Made by a program: the position numbers and the translations under genes
Notes under the pieces: generated by a model
Seen by the model: the letters and a program-made list of their open reading frames with translations, nothing else
Databases searched by the model: none
What the model was told of the DNA's origin: nothing
Shown here: piece by piece, positions 10,474-21,933 of the stretch
How positions within the stretch are numbered: the first letter of the stretch is position 1
How the letters are laid out: each line of letters opens with the position of its first letter
Assembly: GCA_032716605.1 (NCBI GenBank)
Contig: CM064502.1
Span: forward strand, 54,364,932-54,428,931
Length of the DNA stretch: 64,000 nucleotides
Source: Paralithodes platypus
Taxonomy: Eukaryota; Arthropoda; Malacostraca; Decapoda; Lithodidae
Direction of reading: 5' to 3'

Positions 10474-11224
10474 AGTTATGGCCCTTTCCTAATTCATTCC
10501 ACCGACCCCTGTGCATCATGCTGTCAAGAACAGCCCTCTGTGGTTTCCCCCATGAATTGAACTAAGCAGATAAGTTATCATTATTTACCCTTATTGTACC
10601 AGCGACGCTATACAGCCGTCAGTAATAAAGTCACTCGTCAGTACCAGCGACGGAAGATCGCCGTCAGTACTATGCGTCCTTGTAACTGCCCGTATTGATC
10701 GGTACCTGGTACCGTGACTTATACGCACTGCTCTGAGACCTTTGCAACACTTCTCAGCCTGGATCCAAGCCTTCGGGAGCTAGCTGGGACAGTATTCCTC
10801 CAACTATCGGGGTAAGAGGGTATTCTCTCTTGAATCTGAAGCCATTTTGGCCACAATGGCTGCTACTGGAGAGTACATTCATAGTAATACCCTCTGGTAC
10901 AGTAGGGGTTAAGACGTATGGTTGTGGTGGTGACAATAAGTGGTAATGGTAGTAAAGATATGGTTAAATTGGGGGGCTTACATTTATCTGCACTTGGCAG
11001 GCCGGTTCTTCTCCATATTATTGCCCTTTGGAGTCTGTGGTGGGTAACTCGGGTGAGTTGTCCAACCTGGTACACAGGGCTACTACATATTATCCAGGTG
11101 CCACAGTTTACTGCCACAAATGGAATGCCACAAATGTACACTTACTCTAGCTCCTAATTATAGGAACAAATTGGAGACCTGCCCCAAATGTCTAGTCCTG
11201 CCAAAGAATCAAACCATAATCCTT
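10474..11224. other. Intron stretch with no recognised gene
   Basis: A short duplicated motif GTACCAGCGACG appears near 10597 and 10640, resembling the ends of MITE family C. Otherwise nothing is recognised. Short open frames here are not supported. Confidence 0.55.
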
Positions 11225-11238
11225 CTGGTAGTGAGTTG

Positions 11239-11614
11239 TTGTTGTCGTCGTTCCCTAGGCTGCCTGGTCGAACAGCCCCGAGTCCCTAAGGAAGGCCATG
11301 GCCACGATCGGGCTTTCCCATAGGGCTCACCAGGAGCGTAGATTATGTTGTTGGCGAAAGTGATTGTGTGGAATGCAGTCTTCTATGTGTTGACTGGTAA
11401 GGGGTTCTGTGTTACATCCCGGGCAGGTGTCGTCGACGGAGACATCCAGTCTCTTCTGATAGCTCAGAAGAGCTAGATGGTGCCCACATCTCAACCTGGT
11501 CAAGTGGATTTTGTCCTCACGAGGAAGGGAGGATTCGGTAGGGTGTATTTTGGGAGGTCGTGCCGGCAGGTGCGTGTTGTCTACGAGTGATTGGATGGAA
11601 TGTGCTTCTGGAAG
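11239..11614 (-). mobile_element. Jockey/I-like LINE, 5'-truncated 3' fragment
   Basis: A minus-strand 3' fragment of the LINE at 28069-31560, flanked by the 14-bp duplication CTGGTAGTGAGTTG (11225-11238 and 11615-11628). It preserves the C-terminal coding region (PREDKIHL, RCGHHLALLSYQKRL, CPGCN) with frameshifts, and the shared 3' terminus. A clean 5'-truncated retrotransposition event. Confidence 0.9.
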
Positions 11615-11676
11615 CTGGTAGTGAGTTGATCGTGCCAATCAATGCACAACAAAAATTATTTGATATTTTTGTGATA

Positions 11677-11910
11677 TGTCCCAGCCAGGGTTCAAACCCA
11701 GGCCAGTAGTGCAGCACTCTAAACTTTAACCACTAGGCCACCGAGGAACTTAAAAGTAGTGGCTTAATTTGGAATCAGATTTTATTCACCACCACCCACT
11801 CCAACTCGTGGTCACGTAGAATTATGCCATACACACATACAACTCACACACAAACACTAGCAGCTAAGTACTAGAGAAGGGCACTTGTAATCTGGGGCAC
11901 ATTTAAGGCC
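11677..11910 (-). repeat. Dispersed repeat with tRNA-like segment
   Basis: On the minus strand the part at 11677-11750 has box-A-like GGCCTAGTGG and box-B-like GGTTTGAACCC. The sequence beyond it to about 11910 matches 36395-36640 in the opposite orientation. The two copies share both parts, so this is one repeat unit and not a functional tRNA gene. Confidence 0.65.
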
Positions 11911-12134
11911 TCTCTGAAATAAACAAGTAGAGCCCTAATATATTCAATATTTTTGAGATATTTTTGTAATATTTTGTATTTTTGAGGTATCAGTAATGAG
12001 AATGTAAATAAATGGGATAATGCTAACAGTATTTGGACTGTGTAGTTGTGGTAGGTGGTGGGAATGATGGAATAGGGCAGTGCTTATGGTGGTTTATATA
12101 ATGACACTGTAAAAGTAGGGCTATAGGAGTGTCA

Positions 12135-12514
12135 TTAAGGGGGTCACCATTTTTTGTTATCTTTCTCTCATTTTCTCTCTTTCCCTGGCTTGTATCCATT
12201 CGGTCCCATTCAGCCAACTGTATTAAGACGTTTATCCCCATCCAGGTGTCGATTTCTTCCTGGCGAGCGATAGCGAGCCAGCATTGTATAGAGAAATTCG
12301 GCTTCACCGGAGACATTTTTCTATCGAAAAATGTACAAGTATAGCTTGCTGTCTAAACAAAAATATATATATGCTGGCTCGCTATCGCTCGCCAGGAAAA
12401 TATTAAGACCTGGATGGGGTAAACGTTTTAAAACAGTAGGCTGAATGGGGCCGAATGGATACAAGCCAAAGAGAGAGGAAGAGAAAGATAAAAAAAGCAA
12501 GGTGGGCTCCCATA
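12135..12514 (+). mobile_element. MITE family A copy
   Basis: TTAA at 12135; the right TTAA has decayed to ATAA. Full family A structure with both GCGAGCG-rich arms. Confidence 0.82.
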
Positions 12515-12615
12515 ACCCGAACAGCGTCAGTAGAATTATATATCCTCCCTCTCCCCTGCACTGGTAGATTTGTTACCTTTACATAATAATGTTTTAGCTA
12601 AATTAAGTCCCTAGG

Positions 12616-14681
12616 GCCTAATATATTAGATATATTAGAGCTAATTCTAAGAAATCCAAAGATAACCGTATTAAAGATAAAGTCCTGTCCACTTTAAATT
12701 ATTCCTCTAAAATTTTAGACAAAATTAATGTTAACAGTCTTATTAATTCAAAGAAAGTTAAGTCCATATTACCAGATGGTTGTAAAGATTTCAAACCATT
12801 AATAGTGTATTCATATGAACGACCTGTTGGGTCTATTATTTGTAATTATAATAAAGTTTTAGGAAATCTTTCAGATAATGATATTTTCAATAATAATAAA
12901 TGCGTGTGTGAAAGAGTCATGGATATGCCAGCTAGCAGACGTGATGCACTAGCAAAGTTCATTTATAGTCCGATATGTCACATATTAACAGGTGATGTAG
13001 AACTAGTTAAACATTTTGCAAACGACAAATTAGCGGAGCTATGTCGTAAAGGGTTTAAATTTAGAATAGGGAGTAATAAAGTAACATGGGACATAATTTT
13101 AAAAGATATTGTTTTTTCAGTCAATAAATTAAAAGATAAATTGTTAAAAATTGCGTGCTGCAATGCGAGAGAACTAGAAGCATGGTCTAAATTATTAATT
13201 AAGTTAATTAGAAATAAAATTTTCTCGCTTAAAAATGAATTTAATCTTTCAGATTTTATAGACTATAATTATAATAAGCTTAAAGCTGATTTAATAAATT
13301 TACATAAACATTTTGTAATCACTACAGTAGATAAAGCCAGCAATAATTATAGCTTCACATGTAAGAAATTTTATCTTGAAAATATGAAAAAAGAATTAGG
13401 TATTAAGGGTAACATATTACGTAAAAATATTTGCGGTAATTCTGTTTATGAAATTCAAAATAATCTGAATATTGATAACTTAATCGATGAACATACCAAG
13501 AAAAATATAATATTTGATATTAAACTTTCTGATAAGAACAAGTGCATTGCAAAATTATACATGTTACCTAAATTTCATAAAAGACCTTATAAATATCGCT
13601 TTATTGCCGGAGCAAAATTTGCTACCACTAAAACTCTATCAGAACAAGTAGTAAATTGCTTAAAATACATTAAAAGTACTCATAAAAGATATTGTAATAC
13701 CATCATGAGAAGAACTGGCATTAACTATTATTGGAGTGTTGACAATTCGTTAGAAGTTATTGATAAAATAAATACCATGCCGAAAGTTACCTCGGTACAT
13801 AGCTTCGACTTTTCAACTTTGTATACCAATTTGCCTTTAGATTTAGTATATTCAGAGCTTTGCTTTATTATAGATTTGCACTTTGACAGGTTCGTTAGGA
13901 ATGGTAATTATTTCATAAATGTTTATACATATTTTAATAATGCATCACTTAGCTCTACTCCCACTAGTTCTGTATATTTTGATAGAACTAAACTTAAAGA
14001 TGCCCTTAAATTCCTCCTTTTCAATACTTATGTTAGATTCGGGCCGTACATTTTCAAACAAATATTAGGAATTCCTATGGGTGGAAATGCTAGCCCTTTA
14101 ATTGCAGACTTATTCTTGCTTGCTTTAGAATTTAAATATATAAAAGACTTAGTTGACAGTAGCAAGAAAATAAAATTCCAGAAAAATTAGCACTTGCTAA
14201 ACTGTTAAGTAATAATAGTAGATATATTGATGATATTCTTGTTTGCAATTTGTTAAATTTTAATCAAGTTGCTAAACTTATTTACCCTAATTCTATTCCC
14301 CTCACACAATGTAACGTAAATTATAAAGTTGAAAATTTTCTTGATATAAATATAGAGATTGTTAATGAACAGTGCATACTTAAAGTATATCACAAAGTTG
14401 ATGATTTTAATTTTAACGTAATAAACTTTCCTTTCCCTAGTAGTAATATCGATAGTAAAATAACTTATAATTGTTTTTATTCCCAATTAATAAGATTTTG
14501 TAAAATCTGCACTAAAGTAGATGACTTTTGGGCTAGAGCTAGGTTACTATACAGACTCTTAGTGGACAGAGGTTTTGAGGCAAGTAAATTGTTCCATAAA
14601 TTTAATCTTTTTAGGGTCAATTATTGTGACTGTATTCTAAAATTTGACATCAATAATTTTAATCAAGCATTTTTAACTTGA
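12616..14681 (+). pseudogene. Penelope-like reverse transcriptase, frameshifted
   Basis: An AT-rich reverse transcriptase of Penelope-like type. In order: ERPVGSIICNYNKVL, ITTVDKASNN, KLYMLPKFHKRPYKYRF, SFDFSTLYTNLPLDL, QILGIPMGGNASPL, then SRYIDDILV in a second frame, and FSYDFNFNVINFPF-type and YSQLIRFCKIC-type C-terminal blocks (here DDFNFNVINFPF and YSQLIRFCKIC). The frame is open from 12616 to the stop at 14188; a single frameshift between about 14160 and 14185 separates it from the YIDD motif and the rest, which ends at 14681. No GIY-YIG endonuclease is visible on either side; in the Naiad group it would be N-terminal, so a 5' truncation fits. Placement within Penelope-like elements is inferred from memory of related sequences. 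Confidence 0.8.
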
Positions 14682-15446
14682 AGTTTCTTGTATAACCTCT
14701 GCTTACTTTTTGTCTGTATTTATTGTTTATCTTCTATTATTATTATTATTATTATTAATATTGATGATTTTTTAAATTTATTGTTCTTGTTAAAAGAGTA
14801 CTCTTTGTTTAAATCTGTTGTTACTTCATATTTGCAATTATTTCTCTTTATATTATATGTATTCATTGTCGATAGTATCAATTGCTTACTTTTGCGATTT
14901 CCTTAGTTTATTTGTGCTATAAATGTAGGTTATTTGTAGGGTAGTTATTGATAGGGGTCACTTGAAGCATGCTATGCTTACAGGTACCTACCCGATAGCA
15001 CTATCGTTAGTGAGTGCTGTACTGTATTTTATATATTATTTTGTAATAGTATAGATATCTTATCAATATTTGTATTTTTACTATTGTTAATGTCTTGTCA
15101 TGTTGCAAATTTGATTTTAAATAATATTTTGACATTTAACATGTAGTTTCTTTATTCATGCAGAGTTTAGTAAAATTTGCCAGAACGTCCCGGACTTCCC
15201 AAACTTGACTACTTCCTTTAACGTGACGATAGTGCGTTGTTATATGTGCGATTGGTTTGCTTGGGAAACAGATTAACATGCTCATGTAGTGATGTACACC
15301 CTATGTGGTGGATTGTGTTCTTTTATTTAATAATTTTCATTTTAGTAAGCGTTGTTTCCACATAGCGATTTTGATAATTTAATTTGACTTTATATTGTCC
15401 TTGTCCCAATTTTGGTTTGTTTAGTTTGCAAGTTTTACATTTTAAT
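14682..15446 (+). mobile_element. 3' region of the Penelope-like element
   Basis: AT-rich untranslated region that recurs at 20609-21112, 32276-32660, 20016-20145 and (minus) 18825-19570, always ending in GCAAGTTTTACATTTTAA. Near its start two perfect hairpins lie side by side (AAGCAT/ATGCTT at 14965-14979 and CGATAG/CTATCG at 14993-15006). Confidence 0.78.
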
Positions 15447-15514
15447 TTTAATTAACCATTTCATGCTCCGGGGGTTGCCGTTTAGTATACAGTACAGAAA
15501 TAGAATGATCTTAA

Positions 15515-16502
15515 GGTGCGTCCACACTGGCAACATTTGGTCGTCAGACAAGTCGGAAACAATGTTTCAAACTCTGTGTTCGACATTGTGAGACATATCT
15601 ACAACAATGTATGCAACAATATTTGAATGAATGTTGGAGATATGTTGGCAACAGGAGTCGACTTGGTGAGGGTGTCTACACTTGGTCTGTGTAGACGGGA
15701 AGATCATGTCAGCGTGCGAAGACGCCTTGGCAGCAGCTGCTGCTGTAGTTATTTTGTAAATAAATTGGTCTGTGTCAGGGTAAATAAGGCCAGTTCCCTC
15801 ATCCCTTAATCCAAGAAAAATAAACATTGTAAACCAGTATTTCCAATGTTATAATGTTTTATGTGTTCAAAGTATTACATTGTATATGGGACAGAATAAA
15901 ATTAGTGAAGTACAATATTATGCATATATTCTTACAGCGTCGTAAGTCTTGTGTGGCATGTGTTTGTCGGCCAAAAATATCATGCTTTTGAATCCAAACC
16001 TCTGGCTTATGTAGGTGTCATCGGCTCCATTGCCAGATGTCTTCTTTGTTTTTTTAAGCTCCCTTCTGAATTGTGTAATTAAGTTTCTATTTTTTTTATT
16101 TTTATTTTCTGGCCTCAACCCTCTCCACCTTCATATTTTCGGCGATGTCTCGCCATGCATCGGCCCTCTTAAATTTGTGTTAATAATTAATGAACGTGGG
16201 TGGGATCCCACAGTAGATTGTACCTACGGTAACAATCAATTAAATGTACAGTACCGTCTGTTCCCTGGTCCAACCCATTATTGCTCCGTTGTCCTGAAGC
16301 CGCCACTCTTAGTATGAGTGTGTGTGTCTGCCCAGATGTTTCACAACCACGTTGACTCGTCCACACCAGGGTTACCAACATATCGTCTACAAAGTTGTAC
16401 CAACATGTCTGCAACTTTGTCTCCTTTACAACTTAACAACTTGTTGCCTACAATGTTGTGTGATGTGTTGTCGACATGTTTTGTTGCCAGTGTGGACGCA
16501 CC
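15515..16502. mobile_element. TIR DNA transposon, non-autonomous, 988 bp
   Basis: Perfect terminal inverted repeats of about 21 bp beginning GGTGCGTCCACACTGGCAAC, with the complement ending at 16502. Subterminal regions are rich in TGTTG/CAACA motifs. No intact transposase; open frames inside have no recognisable domain. Target duplication unclear. Confidence 0.82.
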
Positions 16503-16689
16503 AATAATCTTATAATTACCTCTCCAAAATTAGTTTTCTGCCCACAAATCGCTCAGACACCTGCAGAGGTTGAAGTAACTTAACTAAAGGTTTCTAAGCA
16601 CCCATGATCGCCACAAAGGTTTTTAAAGTATCCCTGAAATGCCGCAATCGTGTTCTGGTGCGCGAAAGGGTTAAATAAAACACAAGTAT

Positions 16690-16770
16690 AGTATGTATGT
16701 ATATGTACTGTATGTATGTATGTATGTACGGTATGTATGTATGTATGTATGTATGTACAGTACAGTATAT
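16690..16770 (+). repeat. (GTAT)n microsatellite
   Basis: Imperfect tetranucleotide GTAT run, about 80 bp. Confidence 0.9.
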
Positions 16771-17018
16771 ACTCAGGCACATATCCCATTGCTGGGGGTG
16801 GCTGACTTGAGACAGAGCCTGAACAGAAACTTGTAAAGTTCCAATTTGTAGGGTCCAGGACCACTTTCGCATTCCTTCGCCCCTTTCTGTCTCGTTGAGT
16901 AGGAGAATTTTACAAGGGGAGGAGGATTCCTAACCTTCCCACAAGTATAGTAGTAGGAGGATTAGAGATGAATTGAAGAGAATGAAGGAGGGTTATGTGA
17001 TCCCATTACTTTGTTATA

Positions 17019-17344
17019 TTAAGGGGAGGTATTTAGTTTGTTCCCTAGACCTCCATCAAACTTAAAATTACACCCCCTCGAGTCCCTTTCAAGATAAATG
17101 TTTACATTTTTCGGTAGAAAAATGTCCCGGCCGAAGGCCGATTCCTCTTAAATTACAGGCTCGCTATCGCTCGCCAGGATAAAATAGACACCTGAATTGC
17201 ACGAAAGGTCTTAAAATGGGGTGAAAGTTCTTAAAATTGCTAAACTAATGGGGCAAACGTTTTATAATATCAAAAGCAATGGGGCTAAACATGAGGGAGA
17301 AAGGGGTAAAGAAAAAAATCCCTCGAGTGGAGACCTCCCCTTAA
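17019..17344 (-). mobile_element. MITE family B copy
   Basis: TTAA at 17019 and 17341, GGGGAGG ends, and the GCTCGCTATCGCTCGCCAGG core. Opposite in orientation to the copy at 2100-2425. Confidence 0.83.
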
Positions 17345-17497
17345 CGGAAAGAAAGCGTAGAATGAGATACAACGATGACGCCAGTGGCACTTTATTTTTA
17401 TTTTGTTTGTGACATACTGCAATGACACTGTATAGGTTAATGGGGATGATAATATGATGGGACAATGTTGATAGTATAGCAACAGTTTGAAGTGTAG

Positions 17498-17711
17498 TTA
17501 ACCCGTTCAGTACCGGTAACGTCCTTTTAACTATATGCTGACTACTATTAGGCGATTTGAGTCGGTAAAAAAAGGCCTCCATCAATGAACAGACTTCGTA
17601 CTATCTCACTTAACCCTTTTTATTACCACAGATACTTCCTAAGCAGTACAATATCGTCTAAATATAGCTAGAATAAAATTAAAAAGACATCACCGGTACA
17701 GTAGGGGTTAA
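17498..17711 (+). mobile_element. MITE family C copy (TTAA-flanked, 214 bp)
   Basis: TTAA at both ends; termini ACCCGTTCAGTACCGG and the inverted CCGGTACAGTAGGGGT. The interior has inverted blocks TAGGCGATT and AATCGTCTA-like. Eight copies lie in this window. Confidence 0.85.
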
Positions 17712-17822
17712 TAGGAGTGTCAGTAGTAAATGATAATAGAGCCACAATGGTGAGTGTGAGCAGAGAATTATGATTGTGGTATTGACAGTGGAAGCGTCAC
17801 TCTAAGAAAAATAGGTCAGAGA

Positions 17823-17870
17823 TCTATCTATCTATTGCCGGACGCCTTACTCCCCTTAATGATGGTGGCC
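17823..17870 (-). mobile_element. RTE-like LINE 3' end, short fragment
   Basis: (TATC)n followed by TATTGCCGGACGCC, the complement of the RTE-like terminus. About 50 bp, severely 5'-truncated. Confidence 0.6.
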
Positions 17871-17997
17871 ATACACAGAAATCCCCCAAGTGGACCTATT
17901 CCCTGTAAGAGGGACAACCCGAGGTCAGAGATGATTACTACAATTATACATTATATGTTTTTATCATTATCATTATTATTGTTATTATTACCGACAG

Positions 17998-18636
17998 GAG
18001 GCCTTGGTGATGCCCGAGCCACGACACGACACCCTCCTGGACCAATACAACACAAACCTGCTGCGAGACACGAGAGGCTTGAGGTCTCTGGAAAGTCGCG
18101 CCCAGATGAGCTTCCCATGGGAGAGAGAGAACATCACTAGCGCGGTAACATTCACGCCCCTGCCCCTGCGATCCGACCTGGAGTACAGAGAAGATTCAGA
18201 AGTATGCCGGACTGCCTCTCCAGCCTCGACCTTGTTCTCTGTGGACAGTGCTGGGACCCACATCAAAACACACCCACTATTCACTCCCACGGAACGGCCA
18301 ATGCCAAATTCTTCACCCTACTGGAATCTGAGCTCTTTCAATGCTTTCAATTCGCCTTTTCCCAGTCTACCCGACCCTGAATTTCACAGACTTCCCACAG
18401 CTCCCTCAATTCAGCCCCGTCTCAGAGTCCCTCCTGATCTCATCCCTCTTCATCCTACCCAACCCCTACGTCCTAAGCCTATCACCCCTATCCGTACTGC
18501 CTTCCTCCGCCCAGGTGGGGAATATTCTGCCTTCCACTATATATACTCACTCTTAAACACACATACCCTGCCTCCTCCACACTTTGGCTTAGCCGGTCCC
18601 GGGGTTTCTCCTTACTTTCACCCATCCGTTCCTTAG
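17998..18636 (+). CDS. iDmrt1: Double-DM-domain (Dmrt) gene, C-terminal exon
   Basis: ACCGACAG at 17990-17997 forms the acceptor; the exon begins in phase 0 (EALVMPEPRHDT), compatible with the exon ending at 9667. The frame stays open for 212 codons to a TAG at 18634-18636. The product is rich in Pro, Ser and Thr with scattered aromatic residues (AFNSPFPSLP, FHYIYSLL, PPPHFGLAGPG), like the disordered activating tails of Dmrt proteins, but without a domain I recognise. The intron before it is 8.3 kb and holds a Penelope-like element and several MITEs. A donor-like CAGGTGGGG near 18513 could end the coding exon earlier, so the last 40 residues are less certain. The presence of a long C-terminal region argues for a full-length Dmrt1-like gene and against a truncated Y-linked copy. 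Confidence 0.62.
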   Translation, partial: EALVMPEPRHDTLLDQYNTNLLRDTRGLRSLESRAQMSFPWERENITSAVTFTPLPLRSDLEYREDSEVCRTASPASTLFSVDSAGTHIKTHPLFTPTERPMPNSSPYWNLSSFNAFNSPFPSLPDPEFHRLPTAPSIQPRLRVPPDLIPLHPTQPLRPKPITPIRTAFLRPGGEYSAFHYIYSLLNTHTLPPPHFGLAGPGVSPYFHPSVP

Positions 18637-18824
18637 CTACCGTCTCCAGGTCTCCGTTCTCCACTCCCTCCCTCACATCTCAGTTACTATACACCCCCTC
18701 CTGTCCCAGGTGATCCCTCTCATTCATCCCCCCAGTCTATTATCAAGTGCTGTTATTCTCCCCCATAAACACCTGCTATCGGTTTCCCAGGTAGACCAGT
18801 ATAATCACACAGTAGCTGAAAATT
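18637..18824 (+). other. Possible 3' UTR of the Dmrt gene
   Basis: C-rich sequence continuous with the C-terminal exon after its stop. No polyadenylation signal of clear strength is seen before the Penelope-like fragment at 18825. Confidence 0.35.
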
Positions 18825-19007
18825 ATAATTTAAAATGTAAAACTTGCAAACTAAACAAACCAAAACTTGGACAAAGACAATATTAAGGCAAAATAACTTA
18901 TCAAAATCGCTATGTGGAAACAACACTTGCTAAAGTAAAATTTAGGAAATAAAATAACACAATCCACCACATAGGGTGTACAACTGTACATGACTACATG
19001 AGCAAGT
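18825..19007 (-). mobile_element. Penelope-like 3' fragment, split by a SINE
   Basis: Complement of the Penelope-like 3' region (TTAAAATGTAAAACTTGC onward). It is interrupted at 19008 by SINE copy 3 and resumes at 19538 for some 35 bp. Confidence 0.8.
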
Positions 19008-19537
19008 GGGCGGGTGCCCAACCCCGAAAGGAGTTGAAATAGGGGAGCTATCCCCCCGCCAAAGGCGGCTTTCTAGGGCCTTTCCTAGCTGATGCTGAGA
19101 GGAATGGGTTCTAGTCATGTGGTGATGGGCTGGTCTATCAGAGTGAGAACTGAGTGATCTCTGCCATACCCATAGCTTACTCTGACTGTTCCTTTAACTT
19201 ATATATTTTCTTGATCTCATGTGACGGCGTCTCTTCCGTGGGTTGACCTCCCAATCTACCAAGATTGGAAGCCAAAGCGTCACATTTTTCCTTTGCCCCT
19301 CAACTTTCTCTTGATAATTGCTGAGGGTCACAGGGCCCAGGGTGTGGCTTTGGTTTCCCGGGCGTTTCTGCACCCTCCTCAGTTCCCCGCCATGGAGTGG
19401 CTTCGGTCACCCAGGCTTTATTGTGGTCAGCAGGGAGGGTTCTGTGGGGGCGCTCGGTTATGGCCTTGGCCTTGCTCGGGGCCTTGGGGCTGTTCGGCCA
19501 GGCAGCTTGGGGAACAACAACAACAACAACAACAACA
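19008..19537 (+). mobile_element. Long SINE copy 3, full length
   Basis: Plus-strand, about 530 bp including the (AAC)n tail, flanked by ACATGAGCAAGT (18996-19007 and 19538-19549). Full-length head GGGCGGGTGCCCAACCCC. It is inserted into a Penelope-like fragment, so it is younger than that. Confidence 0.92.
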
Positions 19538-19767
19538 ACATGAGCAAGTTAAACTGTTTCCAAAGAAAGCTGTAGGCACCAACCGAACAGGGCAGTACAA
19601 TATGTCTTGGGAGGGATATTGGCAGATGAAGAGGATTATTGAATTTCCGAAATCATTGCCCGACTTCTTAACCTCTTTATAAACATTGTATGTGCCTCTT
19701 TAACACACACATTTAATTTTATTATATTTGTTTTCACAAATAGCACTCGACACAAGCCACAACAACT

Positions 19768-19977
19768 TTAACACCTACTGTACCGGCGACGTCTTATTTA
19801 TTTTATTCTTGCTATCTTTAGACGATTTTGTGCAGTTTAAGAAGGATATGTGGTGGTATAGAGTTAAGTGAGATACTTCCAAGCCTGTTAATTGCTGGAG
19901 GCCCTTTTTAAGCTGAGTATAATTGTCTAATAGCTAGAATTTAATCGAAAAGACGTCGCTGGTACAGAATGGGTTAA
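19768..19977 (+). mobile_element. MITE family C copy
   Basis: TTAA at both ends, terminus CTACTGTACCGGCGACGTC and its inverted counterpart. Confidence 0.83.
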
Positions 19978-20015
19978 ACACTACACTATAACATTTATTA
20001 ATGTGGCTCCAATTT

Positions 20016-20145
20016 TATTTTATTTTATTTTAGTAAGCGTTGTTTCCACATAGCGATTTTGATAAAGTTGATTTGACTTTATATTGTCTTTGTCCCAGTT
20101 TTGGTTTGTTTAGTTTGCAAGTTTTACATTTTAATCATCTGCATT
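20016..20145 (+). mobile_element. Penelope-like 3' terminal fragment
   Basis: Matches the last 115 bp of the Penelope-like 3' region (TAGTAAGCGTTGTTTCCAC to TTACATTTTAA). Confidence 0.75.
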
Positions 20146-20173
20146 GGTATCTCTACTGGAGGGGACCACGAAC

Positions 20174-20403
20174 TTAACCCGTACAGTACTGGTGACGTCC
20201 TTTTCAATATACTGTACAGTATTCTAGAGACTATTAGACCATTTTATTCATCTTAGGAAGGACGTTTACCCATAAAAAGACTACAGAATATCTCCATGTT
20301 TCCTTTTAGCTATCATATACTGTATATTTTCTAAGCTTTATAAAATCGTCTAAATGAAGCTGGAATTAAATATAACGCACGTCCCTGGTACTTGAAGGGT
20401 TAA
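20174..20403 (+). mobile_element. MITE family C copy
   Basis: TTAA at 20174 and 20400; CCCGTACAGTACTGGTGACG terminus with inverted partner. Confidence 0.8.
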
Positions 20404-20608
20404 TGAAGATCCTCATTGAACATATAATCCATTCTTTTGAAAACTCTTGAAAATGTCCTTGAAGATGCCTGTGCACTCTTTCTTTAACATTTCTCCTACC
20501 ATTTCTCTATTTAAAATTATTTATCCTCTCTCTTGAATCATATTATGTTTTCTCACCGATACTTGATTCTCTGAAGTAACCGTCAACAAACCCTTCTCGT
20601 CTCGTCTG

Positions 20609-21112
20609 ATCAATTGCTTGCTTTTGCGATTTCCTTAGTTTATTTGTACAATAAATATAGGGTAGTAATTGTTCGGGGTCACTTGAAGCATGCTATGCTT
20701 ACAGGTACCTTACCCGATAGCACTATCGTTAGTGAGTGATATATGTTTTTTGTATTTTTGTTGATATCTTGTCAAATTGCAAATTTAGCTAGATATAAAA
20801 TTTGTTATAAATTGTAGTTTCTTTATTCATACAGAATTTAGTAAAGTTTGCCAGAACGTCCCGGACTTCCCAAATTGACTAATTCCTTGAACATGACGAT
20901 GGTGCATTGTAATATGTGCGATCAGTTTGCTTGGGAAATAAATTGACTTGCTCATGTAGTTGTGTACACCCTATGTGGTGGATTGTGTTCTTTTATTTCA
21001 AAATTTTATTTTATTATGTGTTATTTCCACATAGCGATTTTGATTGGTTCTTTTGCATTTATCTTGTATCGTCCCAGTTTTGGTTTGTTTATTTTGCGAG
21101 TTTTACATTATA
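20609..21112 (+). mobile_element. Penelope-like 3' region copy
   Basis: Corresponds to about 14876-15446 with a small internal deletion. It retains both short hairpins (near 20694-20730), which suggests they are functional parts of the element. Confidence 0.8.
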
Positions 21113-21341
21113 ATTTGTATAAGCTACTCCTCCCCTAAATTCCACACATGCCGAGTGATGGTTCATTAAGATGATATACACACAACCATGCAAACAATAG
21201 GCCAGTACGAGGCCCCTGTGAATCTATAGGTGTGCTTTTTTAAACTTTCTGATTGTGTCTGTGTGCTTGTAGAAGCAACCGTATATGTGTGTTCATGTAC
21301 ATTTAGATGAGGTGGAGGGCTACAAAATTTAGATATATCAC

Positions 21342-21559
21342 TTAACTCCTTCCGTACCGGCGACGTCTTTTCAATTTTATTCTGGCTACTATTAGACGAT
21401 TGTATTCAGTTTAAAAAGGGCTCCCAGCAATTAACAGGCTTCGAACTATCTCAATTAACCCTCTTTACTACCACAGATCCTTCTAAAATCTAAAATCATC
21501 TAACTAGGTCTATAGCTAGCATAAAATTAAAAAGACACCACCGGTACAGAAGGGATTAA
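21342..21559 (+). mobile_element. MITE family C copy
   Basis: TTAA at both ends; terminus CTCCTTCCGTACCGGCGACG with inverted partner. Confidence 0.82.
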
Positions 21560-21663
21560 CCATTAGGCAATTCATAAACACAGGTGGGTGTAGTATATGA
21601 TTATATTAATGTCCAGTGTTCGATAAATGGATAGTTATCGTAGTCATGTGCTGTACTTATAAC

Positions 21664-21790
21664 TGTCTTGATGGTGTAATGGTTAGGGTGTTTAAAATCT
21701 GTGTGTGGTAACCCAGGTTCGAATCCCGGTGGATCACATGCTTTCATTAATTTCATTGGGAGGTGTTTGGTGTTGGAGTGAAATTTATAA
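21664..21790 (+). mobile_element. tRNA-derived SINE, copy 1
   Basis: TGATGGTGTAATGGTTAGGG (box A region) and GGTTCGAATCC (box B) lie 33 bp apart, followed by a non-tRNA tail (GCTTTCATTAATTTCATT) shared with the copy at 23985. The shared tail marks a SINE and not a tRNA gene. Confidence 0.72.
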
Positions 21791-21933
21791 AAATAGAATA
21801 TCCATGGTAGTGAAAATTATTAATTGGTGAATCACTACACATGCCTCAGTGCTGTGAGAGGGCCAATACTTATCAACAATCTGTGATGTTTCTCTGTGCA
21901 TCTACTTGTGTGTTTGTAACCCATAAGGAGAGT

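Noticed and set aside
14940..15010. Hammerhead ribozyme in the Penelope-like element
   Set aside because: No CTGATGA-type and GAAA core on either strand in the right order; only two hairpins.
19221..19682. Protein-coding gene with poly-Gln or poly-Asn tract
   Set aside because: This and similar frames at 4200, 8000, 24400 and 62300 fall within the long SINE; the homopolymeric tracts come from its (AAC)n tail.
21664..21740. Functional tRNA gene
   Set aside because: Shares a non-tRNA tail with the copy at 23985; better read as a tRNA-derived SINE.
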